From: Rhodococcus sp. KRD162
GTDB taxonomy: Bacteria > Actinomycetota > Actinomycetes > Mycobacteriales > Mycobacteriaceae
NCBI RefSeq assembly: GCF_017168335.1
Contig: NZ_JABFAU010000005.1
Span: forward strand, 182,575 to 246,574
Length of the DNA stretch: 64,000 nt
Direction: 5' to 3'
Below the pieces are notes generated by a model that was not told the DNA's origin, made no database searches, and saw only the letters and a list, made by a program, of their open reading frames with translations. Shown piece by piece: positions 54,550-61,617 of the stretch. Numbering within the stretch: position 1 is the stretch's first letter; each line of letters starts with the position of its first letter. The translations under genes were made by a program, and so were the position numbers.

Positions 54550-55367
54550 CGGACACCCGCGATCATGGTGGCGGCGCGCTCGGCGTAGGTGACGGACTCG
54601 CCCTGCATCTTCTCGTGGAGGTAGCAGGTGTGGCGGCCGTGTGCGGTGTAGCCCAGGGACCACTTGTAGGCGTTCCACCAGTCCACTCCCGATCGTTTCC
54701 AGAACTGCAGCACACCAGCGAGGGCTTTGCGGCGAAGATCTTCCATCCATGCGGGGACGTCGACGAGGGACAGGCTGGTGATCAGCTGCGCGAGGTCGGC
54801 GAGGGCGTTGCCTTCGGGGAGTTCGGAGATCGGGTCACCGGGGGCCGAGAACTGCAGCACCTGGAATCGGTCCGACTTGATGTAGCGGCCGCCGAGGATG
54901 CCTTGGCCGCCGCGGTTGACGCCGATGATCTGGCTCTTGTGGCGCGACGGGTCGGAGATCAGGACGACGGCGCGGATGGTCAGCGCCGGGTGCCGGCCTT
55001 CACCGATCTGGGCCGCGACATTCCCGGCAACCTGCGCGCCGCCGGAGTATCCCAGGAGGATCGCGCCCGGATACTTGGCGATCAGCCCCAGCAGCGCGTG
55101 TTCGGCGTGAAGGACATTGACGGTGAAGCTGTTTCCGTCCCACCGGGGTACCGGCCCGAACGCGGCCGACCACACCAGTTCGATGATCAGGTACTTCTTG
55201 GGGTCCAAGTTCTTCGTGACACCGGACAGGCTGTTGGTGCCGTACGGTTCGCCGATTCCTCGGCAGGTGATGATCACTTTCATGTCGCTTGGGGCCTCCG
55301 GGGTGTCCGTGGCGACGAAGGTGCTGATGAATGCCGGCGGCGTTGCCGGAGACTGTGGGTTGTTCAT
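54546..55367 (-). CDS. PE-PPE / cutinase-like alpha-beta hydrolase (Lysin B-like)
   Basis: 273 residues from ATG 55367. The start of the fold is VIITCRGIGEPYGTNSLSGV. The nucleophile elbow is ILLGYSGGAQVAGNVAAQIG (GxSxG), and the C-terminal part has HTCYLHEKMQGESVTYAERA with a candidate catalytic His. This is the PE-PPE/cutinase architecture used by LysB enzymes that cut mycolic-acid esters at the end of lysis. It lies in the early operon, not near tail genes, which is unusual; lysis timing or another esterase role is open. Confidence 0.75.
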   Translation of the reverse strand: MNNPQSPATPPAFISTFVATDTPEAPSDMKVIITCRGIGEPYGTNSLSGVTKNLDPKKYLIIELVWSAAFGPVPRWDGNSFTVNVLHAEHALLGLIAKYPGAILLGYSGGAQVAGNVAAQIGEGRHPALTIRAVVLISDPSRHKSQIIGVNRGGQGILGGRYIKSDRFQVLQFSAPGDPISELPEGNALADLAQLITSLSLVDVPAWMEDLRRKALAGVLQFWKRSGVDWWNAYKWSLGYTAHGRHTCYLHEKMQGESVTYAERAATMIAGVR

Positions 55368-55696
55368 CGGATTGCCATCCCGTCTGTCGAGGTCTCGAAG
55401 CGGTAGAAGACGTGCCACACCAGACCGACAGCGGTGACGACCGTGCCGAGGAATTCGGGTGCATCCTCGGCTTCCACGTCATGGCCGGTGCCCCTGATGC
55501 AGAGCACCGCGTACCGTCCCGTCTCGGTGGCGTAGCGATCGGACTTTGGCACCCGCACCCACACGTCGACTTTCCGACCAGGGTCGGTGCGCGAGTCCGC
55601 GACCGACAGCAGCACGGAGTTCGGTGAGACCGGGACGAAGAATTCAGGCCCAACGACGGGAATCGAGTATCGGAATACGTTGAAGGTGTTGGACAT
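55364..55696 (-). CDS. DUF7352-like phage protein
   Basis: 110 residues from ATG 55696. The C-terminal pattern AVLCIRGTGHDVEAEDAPEF, then LGTVVTAVGLVWHVFYR, matches a small family common in phages (xGTGhxi...yigTvq...fVwHvf). Function unknown. TGATG overlap with the DnaN-like gene. Confidence 0.65.
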   Translation of the reverse strand: MSNTFNVFRYSIPVVGPEFFVPVSPNSVLLSVADSRTDPGRKVDVWVRVPKSDRYATETGRYAVLCIRGTGHDVEAEDAPEFLGTVVTAVGLVWHVFYRFETSTDGMAIR

Positions 55697-56418
55697 CAGC
55701 TCGCCGCCTCGTCGTGGTTGTTGATGTGGTCGGGGTTCGGTAGCCGTGACGACCACGCGACGGCCCATTCCTTGTTCCGGGCCTCGGTGTCCTCGCTGAT
55801 GTTCAGCGGCAGAAGCATGCCGAGGAACGACTCCCCTGCCCGGATCAGAAGGGCGCGGGATCCGGTGTGCGACTCGATGAGCAGCGGCTTGACGTAGGCG
55901 TTGGCGGCGACAGCGAAGCGGGCAAGGTCGGTGCCGTTGACGGCCATGTTCTCGAGCAACACCGGCGGCGCGTGGTGGGATCGCGAGATCAGCTTCGGGA
56001 TGTCGAGGAACTGCTCATCGTGCGGAAGCCGCGGGATCTTGTAGGAGCGGCCGTCGACGAACCCGGCGCAGTCGATCAGGGTGACGAACTCGTCGTCGGC
56101 CTCGATCCGGACCTGGAACTCTGGGGCGTCCGAGTCGGCCTTCTCCTTGCCTGCCTTGAAGATCGAGAGGATCTTCTTCACGTCCTCCGGTAGCACGTCG
56201 ATCGTGGCAACGCCTGGTTCGACCTGCTCCCAGATCGACACGATGGCCTGTCCCATCGAGAACCGGTCGGTGGCCGTGACCCACAGGTTGACGGGGTCGA
56301 CGAGCAGCCGGACGCGAGTGTAGGTGGGGAGGTGCTCGTCGTTGCCGGCGTGGACGACGACCGAGGACAGTGCCGCGCGGAGGTCGGCGGTGCCGACGGT
56401 GATGATGACGTCGCTCAT
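55696..56418 (-). CDS. DnaN-like sliding clamp protein
   Basis: 240 residues. The beta-clamp pattern is visible: TADLRAALSSVVVHAGNDEH, LPTYTRVRLLVDPVNLWVTA, then ATDRFSMGQAIVSIWEQ. With 240 instead of ~380-400 residues it would hold two rather than three clamp subdomains, or be a divergent clamp. It could be a phage processivity factor or compete with the host clamp. Confidence 0.65.
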   Translation of the reverse strand: MSDVIITVGTADLRAALSSVVVHAGNDEHLPTYTRVRLLVDPVNLWVTATDRFSMGQAIVSIWEQVEPGVATIDVLPEDVKKILSIFKAGKEKADSDAPEFQVRIEADDEFVTLIDCAGFVDGRSYKIPRLPHDEQFLDIPKLISRSHHAPPVLLENMAVNGTDLARFAVAANAYVKPLLIESHTGSRALLIRAGESFLGMLLPLNISEDTEARNKEWAVAWSSRLPNPDHINNHDEAAS

Positions 56419-56421
56419 GGT

Positions 56422-56601
56422 CTATGCCCTTCCTGCTCGATGGTGTCGTTGCCCGGGGATGGGGATGGCGAGCTGGCCTTCGACTTCGGTGTGCGGGGCC
56501 GCCGCTTCCTTGCCCGCGAGGTAGCGGTGGATACCGACCTGCCGCTCCGGTGGAAGCGACAGGAACCACTGCTGTGCGGCAGCGAGGGCGGCGGCGTCCA
56601 C
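56422..56601 (-). CDS. small hypothetical phage protein
   Basis: 59 residues from GTG 56601, 3 nt after the ParB-like stop. Sequence begins MDAAALAAAQQWFLSLPPER and ends in a basic tail. No family recognised; kept because it fills the gap exactly in a tightly packed operon. Confidence 0.5.
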   Translation of the reverse strand: MDAAALAAAQQWFLSLPPERQVGIHRYLAGKEAAAPHTEVEGQLAIPIPGQRHHRAGRA

Positions 56602-56604
56602 CGG

Positions 56605-58041
56605 TTACTCCTGCGCATCGGCCGTGGCCGCATCGAGTGCGTCGAGCAGACCCTGCTCGACGTCGGAGTACTCGTACCCGAACACCGACGTGAGGTCGTT
56701 GTGCCAGGCATCGAGCGCCGGGTACGGGGCGCGTTGCCACTGGAAGGCGGCGGTGAGGTGTTCTTCCTGTAGAAGGTTGCCGAGAAGGTATGCGGACACT
56801 GCCAGTTGCGGCAGGGTCATCTTGTTGACGTGGCGTTCGATCTCGGCGTGGTCGTTCTCGTCGTCGTCCTTCGTCATCGGTGGGACGCCGAGCAGTTCGA
56901 CCGCTGTGGCCTTGGTGTATCCGGATCGGGTGCAGTGGTCCATCACGTGCAGGCGTAGGCAGCGGACCGCGAAGTCGGAGTTGCTCTCGGCTGCGGCCTT
57001 GGCGAGGAAACGGCGGCGCACTGTCGCCGCTATCCGGAGGTCCTCGTCGAGCTTCGCCTTACGTTCCCGCTCATCCCGCGCCTGTGCCTGCGCCGGCGTC
57101 TCGGCGGCGGGTTTGATCGGCTCACCCGATGGATTGGTGGCGTCACCTTCGGGTCCGGGGAAGAACTGCTTGTACTTCCACACGTACCCGGACACCACAT
57201 TCCGGTCGGTCAGAGCGACACGCTCCGCACCGTCTGGAATCTCCTCCTCGTTCTGGGCTTCGATCCAATCGAAGGTGACCACGGCGGGGTCGGTTTCTGC
57301 GGCATCGGTAGCTGCGTCGGCCTCCTCGTCGAGCTCGTCGTCGGTGGCCACACGAATCCCTTTGTCGGTCAGCTCCTTCACGATCTTCGCTTCGCGTTTG
57401 AGCCAGTCCCTGTCCTTGCGTGCCTCCTCGAGGGTGAACGCGAAGTTCGGTGTGCCGAGAAATAGAGCGAGTCGGTCGTAGACCGGCTGATCGGCGGCGA
57501 ACTCGGTGAGCGCGAGCGCATCCTCGATCGTGACCTGACGGGCAACGAGCCTGTCGCGCACCGACTGCGGCGCATTCGCCAGCTTGATGCGATCCCTGAT
57601 GGTCTTCTGCTTATGCCCGGTGCGGGACGCGAGGCCCTTCAGGTCGACGTCGTCGAACTCGAGCAGCGACTGATACGCGTTGCCCTCCTCCACGACGTTG
57701 AGATCGGAGCGGTGCAGGTTCTCGGTGAGCATCACTTCGAGCTGCGCACGGTCGTCGCCAGCGAGGTCGAACCGAACGATGCACGGAACCGTCTTCAGTA
57801 CCGCCTTCTTCGCGGCCGCGTGACGACGGTGCCCGGCGATGAGCGTGTACTTCCCCTTCGCATTCGCGGGAGTCACTATCAACGGTTCGAGGACACCCTG
57901 ACCCTTGATGGATTCGGCGAGCTCGGACACGTCACCGAGATCGGTCCGCGGGTTCTTCGGGTGCGGGACGATCGCGGTCGGTCGTAGGTGTTCGAGGATG
58001 GTCTCGCGGACCTCAGTGGGGTCGGACTGTGTGGTGGTCAT
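56605..58041 (-). CDS. ParB/RepB/Spo0J-family protein
   Basis: 478 residues from ATG 58041 (AGGAG 12 nt upstream). The ParB N-terminal domain is clear: IVPHPKNPRTDLGDVSELAE, GVLEPLIVTPANAKGKYTLI, AGHRRHAAAKKA and MLTENLHRSDLNVVEEGNAY, with the CTP-binding GHRR motif. A helix-turn-helix follows (LASRTGHKQKTIRDRIKLAN). The last ~250 residues are extra. No ParA is encoded nearby, so partitioning is unlikely; a regulatory or recombination role is more probable. Confidence 0.85.
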   Translation of the reverse strand: MTTTQSDPTEVRETILEHLRPTAIVPHPKNPRTDLGDVSELAESIKGQGVLEPLIVTPANAKGKYTLIAGHRRHAAAKKAVLKTVPCIVRFDLAGDDRAQLEVMLTENLHRSDLNVVEEGNAYQSLLEFDDVDLKGLASRTGHKQKTIRDRIKLANAPQSVRDRLVARQVTIEDALALTEFAADQPVYDRLALFLGTPNFAFTLEEARKDRDWLKREAKIVKELTDKGIRVATDDELDEEADAATDAAETDPAVVTFDWIEAQNEEEIPDGAERVALTDRNVVSGYVWKYKQFFPGPEGDATNPSGEPIKPAAETPAQAQARDERERKAKLDEDLRIAATVRRRFLAKAAAESNSDFAVRCLRLHVMDHCTRSGYTKATAVELLGVPPMTKDDDENDHAEIERHVNKMTLPQLAVSAYLLGNLLQEEHLTAAFQWQRAPYPALDAWHNDLTSVFGYEYSDVEQGLLDALDAATADAQE

Positions 58042-58070
58042 CGTGTGCGCTCCTGGCATGTAGCGGGCGG

Positions 58071-58373
58071 TCAGGTTCTGTTCGGCAGATCGAGTTGGAC
58101 GTGAGCGGGGCGTGGGTTGTACGGCTTACGGGCGGTGCAGATCTCGGAGTGCCGAATCCACAGGCGCTCCCCGTCGGCGCGGGCCGCGTCGAGGTCGGAG
58201 CCTTTGAGGACTTCGCCGTACACCACGCGGCCGTTGACCGGTCCGGAGAAGTGCTTGCGGACCGTGCCGAGTTCCGGGTCCGGTGAGATGTCCACTGGAA
58301 TCCATCGGTCCTCCCGGGACATCGACTTGCACCAATGCACCGGCGCGTGACAGTCCTTGCATTCGCTCGCCAC
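58071..58373 (-). CDS. small zinc-ribbon phage protein
   Basis: 100 residues from GTG 58373, with GGAGTGGAGC upstream. N-terminal ASECKDCHAPVHWCKSMSRE gives CxxCH...C, and ICTARKPYNP is near the end. The core WIPVDISPDPELGTVRKHF is typical of phage zinc ribbons of unknown role. Confidence 0.65.
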   Translation of the reverse strand: MASECKDCHAPVHWCKSMSREDRWIPVDISPDPELGTVRKHFSGPVNGRVVYGEVLKGSDLDAARADGERLWIRHSEICTARKPYNPRPAHVQLDLPNRT

Positions 58374-58396
58374 AGCCCGCTCCACTCCTTCCTCGT

Positions 58397-58795
58397 TCAG
58401 CCGGTCCGTGCTCGAATACCGGCGAGCACTCGATGCCGGCGGACTGACGCGCGCGTCTGCGCCATCACCGGTGCGCAGTCCGGACACATTCCGTGTCGCG
58501 CCGACTCGGCCGTGACCGCGGTGATCTCGTTGCACAGCAGGCACGGGATGTGGTTCGCCGGGGTCTCTTCGCGGACGTCCGGCGCGGCGGATACCGGTTC
58601 GAGTCCGAGGTGCTCGCGGATCCGGACAACCGTGTAGTCCGTCCACTTCGTGAGCTCGGAGATCTCGCGGTCGGTCATGCACCGGCGGACGAGAGTGGAC
58701 ACCAATACCCGCCGGTCATACGGCGACAAAGCTTCACCCGGCAGACGTCCCGCGAGTGCCTGCTCGAAGCGTTCCGGATGGTCGAGGCGCTTCAC
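58397..58795 (-). CDS. helix-turn-helix / zinc-ribbon phage protein
   Basis: 132 residues from GTG 58795 (GTGA overlap). The first part has a helix-turn-helix (LVRRCMTDREISELTKWTDY, then TVVRIREHLGL). The second has CLLCNEITAV and GMCPDCAPVM, a four-Cys zinc ribbon. This mix suggests a DNA-binding regulator within the early operon. Confidence 0.65.
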   Translation of the reverse strand: MKRLDHPERFEQALAGRLPGEALSPYDRRVLVSTLVRRCMTDREISELTKWTDYTVVRIREHLGLEPVSAAPDVREETPANHIPCLLCNEITAVTAESARHGMCPDCAPVMAQTRASVRRHRVLAGIRARTG

Positions 58796-59070
58796 AGCGA
58801 CACCACCACGGCGTAGCTGGACTGAAACTCGATCGCCGGAATGCACTGGTACTTGCCGGCCGCATCGCGAACCACATAGTCACCCGGCACCGCAAACATC
58901 GACTCCTCATCGAGTGGCTCGATGAAGAACCGGTCACCGCGCTTGGCGACGTTCTCGTCAGAGACGAACTTCAGCAGTTCGACGAAGTTGTCGCCCGTCC
59001 ACACGATCGCGTCGACCTGCTTCGGGACCTGCTGGTACCGGCGAGCCGCCGGAGGAGTAGGTGTGGTCAT
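58792..59070 (-). CDS. phage protein with PGDYI-like C-terminus
   Basis: 92 residues from ATG 59070. KQVDAIVWTGDNFVELLKFV and then VPGDYVVRDAAGKYQCIPAI, FQSSYAVV, follow the same pattern as the protein at 44403-44735, so the prophage has two members. Function unknown. Confidence 0.68.
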   Translation of the reverse strand: MTTPTPPAARRYQQVPKQVDAIVWTGDNFVELLKFVSDENVAKRGDRFFIEPLDEESMFAVPGDYVVRDAAGKYQCIPAIEFQSSYAVVVSL

Positions 59071-59183
59071 CGCGCACCGGCCAGCGGGAGAAGTGACGAC
59101 ACGACGATGATCACGACCAGACCGGCGATGAACAGCAGGTGGAACCGGAGGCGACACCGTTCCGGTGGGAGTTGGTTGCTCAT
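59067..59183 (-). CDS. tiny single-pass membrane protein
   Basis: 38 residues from ATG 59183. Basic N-terminus (PPERCRLR) and one strong hydrophobic helix (FHLLFIAGLVVIIVVSSLLP). ATGA overlaps with both neighbours support translation. Confidence 0.58.
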   Translation of the reverse strand: MSNQLPPERCRLRFHLLFIAGLVVIIVVSSLLPLAGAR

Positions 59184-59293
59184 GACACGTACCACCCGGC
59201 AGCGATGATCAGCGTGCAGATCAGACGCATTGCGAGGTAGCCGCTGACCGCGGCGACCACGATGAGGACGTAGGCAATTCGTTCGTCGGTCAT
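59180..59293 (-). CDS. tiny membrane protein
   Basis: 37 residues from ATG 59293, almost wholly hydrophobic (AYVLIVVAAVSGYLAMRLIC, then TLIIAAGWYVS). ATGA overlaps on both sides. Directly next to another tiny membrane gene; the two might act as a pair. Confidence 0.58.
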   Translation of the reverse strand: MTDERIAYVLIVVAAVSGYLAMRLICTLIIAAGWYVS

Positions 59294-59532
59294 GACGCCA
59301 TCACCTCGACCGATGCGAGCCACAAGTACAGGGCGTCGCGGACGTGCTTGGGGAGTGCGTCGGCGGTGACCTCGTTGATCGGTGTCTCGCCGCCGCCCTG
59401 CGGGGATTGCTCGACGACTGCCTTCCCGAGTGCCGACTGCTTGTCGACGGCGTCGATCTGGATGAAGTACCGCTCGTTGACCAGGCCACGCTTCGCGTTG
59501 ACCTCGGACACGATCACTTTCATGTCGGACAT
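59290..59532 (-). CDS. hypothetical phage protein
   Basis: 80 residues; ATG 59532 or 59523. Begins MSDMKVIVSEVNAKRGLVNE and ends DALYLWLASVEVMAS. No motif recognised. ATGA overlap with the tiny membrane gene downstream. Confidence 0.58.
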   Translation of the reverse strand: MSDMKVIVSEVNAKRGLVNERYFIQIDAVDKQSALGKAVVEQSPQGGGETPINEVTADALPKHVRDALYLWLASVEVMAS

Positions 59533-59533
59533 G

Positions 59534-59770
59534 TCATGCCTCCGCTACGTTTTCGAGGACCGCTTCGAGCAGGCTCAGTTGGTATGCGATGTGGGTGATG
59601 AGCTTGTGCTGATCACGGTCGACGTCGGTGTCGGCAAGCTGGTCGACAGCGGACTTCGCTGCCCGCCGGATCAGTTCGGCGTTGTCGATAAGCTGCGCGC
59701 GCTTCGCCTCGCGAGCCATTCGGATCGCGCGGCGGCCGTTGATGACGCCGACGCAGGCGGTGTCAGCCAT
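59534..59770 (-). CDS. hypothetical helical phage protein
   Basis: 78 residues, strongly helical (RAIRMAREAKRAQLIDNAEL, then HKLITHIAYQLSLLEAVLEN). Starts inside the end of the previous gene (8-nt overlap). No family recognised. Confidence 0.58.
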   Translation of the reverse strand: MADTACVGVINGRRAIRMAREAKRAQLIDNAELIRRAAKSAVDQLADTDVDRDQHKLITHIAYQLSLLEAVLENVAEA

Positions 59771-60098
59771 GCGTCACCGCCGGCGCTGCGAGCGGTGGGC
59801 CGGTGATCTGCGAGCGCGGTGGCAGATACGCGACGCGGAGCTTGTCTCCGGGCTTCATCCACCGGTCGTTGACGGCCTGCCACAGGTGCACACCGTCGAG
59901 CTCACCGCGGTACACCATCCGACACGGGTACACCGTGTAGACGGTCTTGCCTGCATCGTTGACGTGCGGGACGAGGAGCTCGACACCGTCGGGACGGTCG
60001 GACGGGGTCGCAGCAGCCGGGATGAACCGGTCGTAGCCGAGCTGCGCGGCGAATGCAGGGCCGGACAGATCGTCGGGGGTATTGTTGCTGGTGCTCAT
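59763..60098 (-). CDS. hypothetical phage protein
   Basis: 111 residues from ATG 60098. Includes FAAQLGYDRFIPAAATPSDR and a beta-rich part (VYTVYPCRMVYRGELDGVHL). No family recognised. First gene after the stem-loop at 60185-60230. Confidence 0.6.
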   Translation of the reverse strand: MSTSNNTPDDLSGPAFAAQLGYDRFIPAAATPSDRPDGVELLVPHVNDAGKTVYTVYPCRMVYRGELDGVHLWQAVNDRWMKPGDKLRVAYLPPRSQITGPPLAAPAVTHG

Positions 60099-60184
60099 CA
60101 GGATTCACTCGATTCTTCTGGTGAGTAGACGGGCCTCGCGGGCAATGCGGGGCCCGTTACTTTGTCGGTCGAGGTAGCTGGAAA

Positions 60185-60230
60185 CCGGTGGTGGCGGCGA
60201 CTCGGGGGGCCGGTCAGCCGCCACCACCGG
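60185..60230 (-). terminator. stem-loop between early genes
   Basis: Arms CCGGTGGTGGCGGC (60185-60198) and GCCGCCACCACCGG (60217-60230) are perfectly complementary. It spans the stop codon of the gene at 60214 and is followed on the minus strand by TTTCC. A second weaker dyad (ACGGGCC/GGCCCGT) lies at 60129-60157. It may be a partial terminator that splits early transcription. Confidence 0.6.
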
Positions 60231-60858
60231 GGCCTGAACCGTCAGGGGCCGCAGGGGGATTCAGCGCGCCACCGTGACGGTCAGACAGCCCGGCAGGTTT
60301 CCCCGACGGGCGGCTCTTGAGATGCTGGCCAGGCTTCGGAACCGCAGGCTCCGTACGCAACGCATCGTTGCCGGATAGCTGATAGACATGCTCGACCATG
60401 TTGTTGATGTGGACCTGGGCCGTCATAGCCGGACTCCGCTTCATCAGCTTCTCGATGTCGGACTCAATAGCAGCGTTGGAGACGTAGACGTTCGGCGTAA
60501 TCTCGTGGGCCGTCAGCACAGCACGGAGCGTCGTCTGCAGACGCTCCAAGCGCTGATCAAGTTCCAGCGCAACAGCATCGAGACGGTCGGCACCCTCAGC
60601 GAGAAACCCGACCCGGTCGACATAGTCCAGGTCCTCGATCGCACGGATCGCATCACGCATCCACAACGTCGCCATCCGAGCTGCGTCGTGAACCGACTTG
60701 GCACGCTGACGCTCCCCGTCGCGGCGATCGACCTCGTCGCGGATCTCCGGCACTGTACGGCCAGCAGCGTCATCGAAAGAGTCGCGACTGTAGGGCTTCG
60801 GATACCTCTTGTCCGGTGACAGGAGGAACCGTTGACGCTGAACGGGATTGGTGGTCAT
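60214..60858 (-). CDS. helical phage protein of unknown function
   Basis: 214 residues. The central part is helical and coiled-coil-like (DAARMATLWMRDAIRAIEDL, DAVALELDQRLERLQTTLRA). The tail is Pro/Gly-rich and ends GPGGGG. Its ATG overlaps the stop of the upstream gene. No family recognised. Confidence 0.6.
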   Translation of the reverse strand: MTTNPVQRQRFLLSPDKRYPKPYSRDSFDDAAGRTVPEIRDEVDRRDGERQRAKSVHDAARMATLWMRDAIRAIEDLDYVDRVGFLAEGADRLDAVALELDQRLERLQTTLRAVLTAHEITPNVYVSNAAIESDIEKLMKRSPAMTAQVHINNMVEHVYQLSGNDALRTEPAVPKPGQHLKSRPSGKPAGLSDRHGGALNPPAAPDGSGPGGGG

Positions 60859-61145
60859 GACGCGCCACCCTCGACTCGAGCCCTGAACTGGTCGTTCCTG
60901 ACAATCTCGCTCAGGCTTCGCAGTAGGTCCTGGTACTTCTCAAGACCGCGCTGCGACAGGTGCGCGTGACCGTCACCGAGTAGGAGCTCAACGGTTCCGT
61001 CCTCAGATATCATCAGCCCAACCTCAGCGTGCGGCGCGCTGCGAGGCGAGAACCAAACAACGTTCTCGACCCCGGCGATCACCAGCGTGCGATCGGGATG
61101 GTGGATGGTCACCGACTTCGAGTCGGGATCTTCGGGCGCGGTCAC
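60855..61145 (-). CDS. hypothetical phage protein
   Basis: 96 residues. GTG 61145 overlaps the stop of the tiny membrane gene upstream (GTGA), which decides the start. Includes SVTIHHPDRTLVIAGVENVV and a helical end (GLEKYQDLLRSLSEIVRNDQ). No family recognised. Confidence 0.58.
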   Translation of the reverse strand: MTAPEDPDSKSVTIHHPDRTLVIAGVENVVWFSPRSAPHAEVGLMISEDGTVELLLGDGHAHLSQRGLEKYQDLLRSLSEIVRNDQFRARVEGGAS

Positions 61146-61273
61146 AGCCACACCTTCAACGCGGACCCCACCTGCATGAACGCCCACAAGATCAACACCC
61201 ACGAGGCCGCGCCCGCCGCACATATCGCAAGCAACCACAGAGCCAACCTGCGAGGAGATCGGTTGCGCTGCAT
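61142..61273 (-). CDS. tiny single-pass membrane protein
   Basis: 43 residues from ATG 61273. Basic start (MQRNRSPRR) and one long hydrophobic helix (LALWLLAICAAGAASWVLIL). Lies 5 nt after the HTH gene stop and is coupled to the next gene by GTGA. Confidence 0.58.
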   Translation of the reverse strand: MQRNRSPRRLALWLLAICAAGAASWVLILWAFMQVGSALKVWL

Positions 61274-61278
61274 GGCAA

Positions 61279-61479
61279 TCACGAGACTGCCGTTTCGTGA
61301 CGGCGCGCCTGGTCGTATCGATCGACCTCATCCGGCTCGATCAGGTAAGCCCCGGTCTTCGTGGGCAACTTCTGGGCGGCCAGTGCATTGCGGGCGATGG
61401 CCTGCTGAACTGCGCGGCGGGTGATGCCCAACCGAGACGCCACTTGAGCGACGGTTAGCAAGTGTTCGATACTTGGCAT
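61279..61479 (-). CDS. small HTH protein, Cro/excisionase candidate
   Basis: 66 residues, first gene of the leftward early operon and divergent from the repressor. LTVAQVASRLGITRRAVQQA is a helix-turn-helix, and AYLIEPDEVDRYDQAR is the wing-like end of MerR/Xis-type small proteins. A sigma-70-like promoter places the transcript start within 1-2 nt of ATG 61479, so the mRNA is probably leaderless. Position fits a Cro-like regulator or an excisionase. Confidence 0.75.
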   Translation of the reverse strand: MPSIEHLLTVAQVASRLGITRRAVQQAIARNALAAQKLPTKTGAYLIEPDEVDRYDQARRHETAVS

Positions 61480-61486
61480 AGGTCAA

Positions 61487-61515
61487 GTTCTACCGTGCAA
61501 CTTGGCACACGTCAA
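61487..61515 (-). promoter_or_regulatory. early leftward promoter (P-cro type)
   Basis: On the minus strand TTGACG (-35) is followed after 17 nt by TAGAAC (-10). The spacer holds GCCAAGT. Operator-like ACTTGGCA copies (plus strand) lie at 61471-61478 and 61500-61507, so the repressor should block this promoter. Confidence 0.55.
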
Positions 61516-61581
61516 CTATTAGTCCTTAGCTATTTTGTCGACGTAGATGTTGTTATCCGTCACACACACCATCCGCACCAG

Positions 61582-61610
61582 TTGCCAAGTTACGAACGTG
61601 GTTCTAAGCT
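61582..61610 (+). promoter_or_regulatory. repressor promoter (P-rep)
   Basis: TTGCCA (-35) and TAAGCT (-10) are 17 nt apart and would start RNA at or just before ATG 61618, that is a leaderless message. No ribosome binding site is present. An inverted copy of the operator-like repeat (TGCCAAGT, 61583-61590) covers the -35, suggesting autoregulation. Confidence 0.5.
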
Positions 61611-61617
61611 ACGAACC

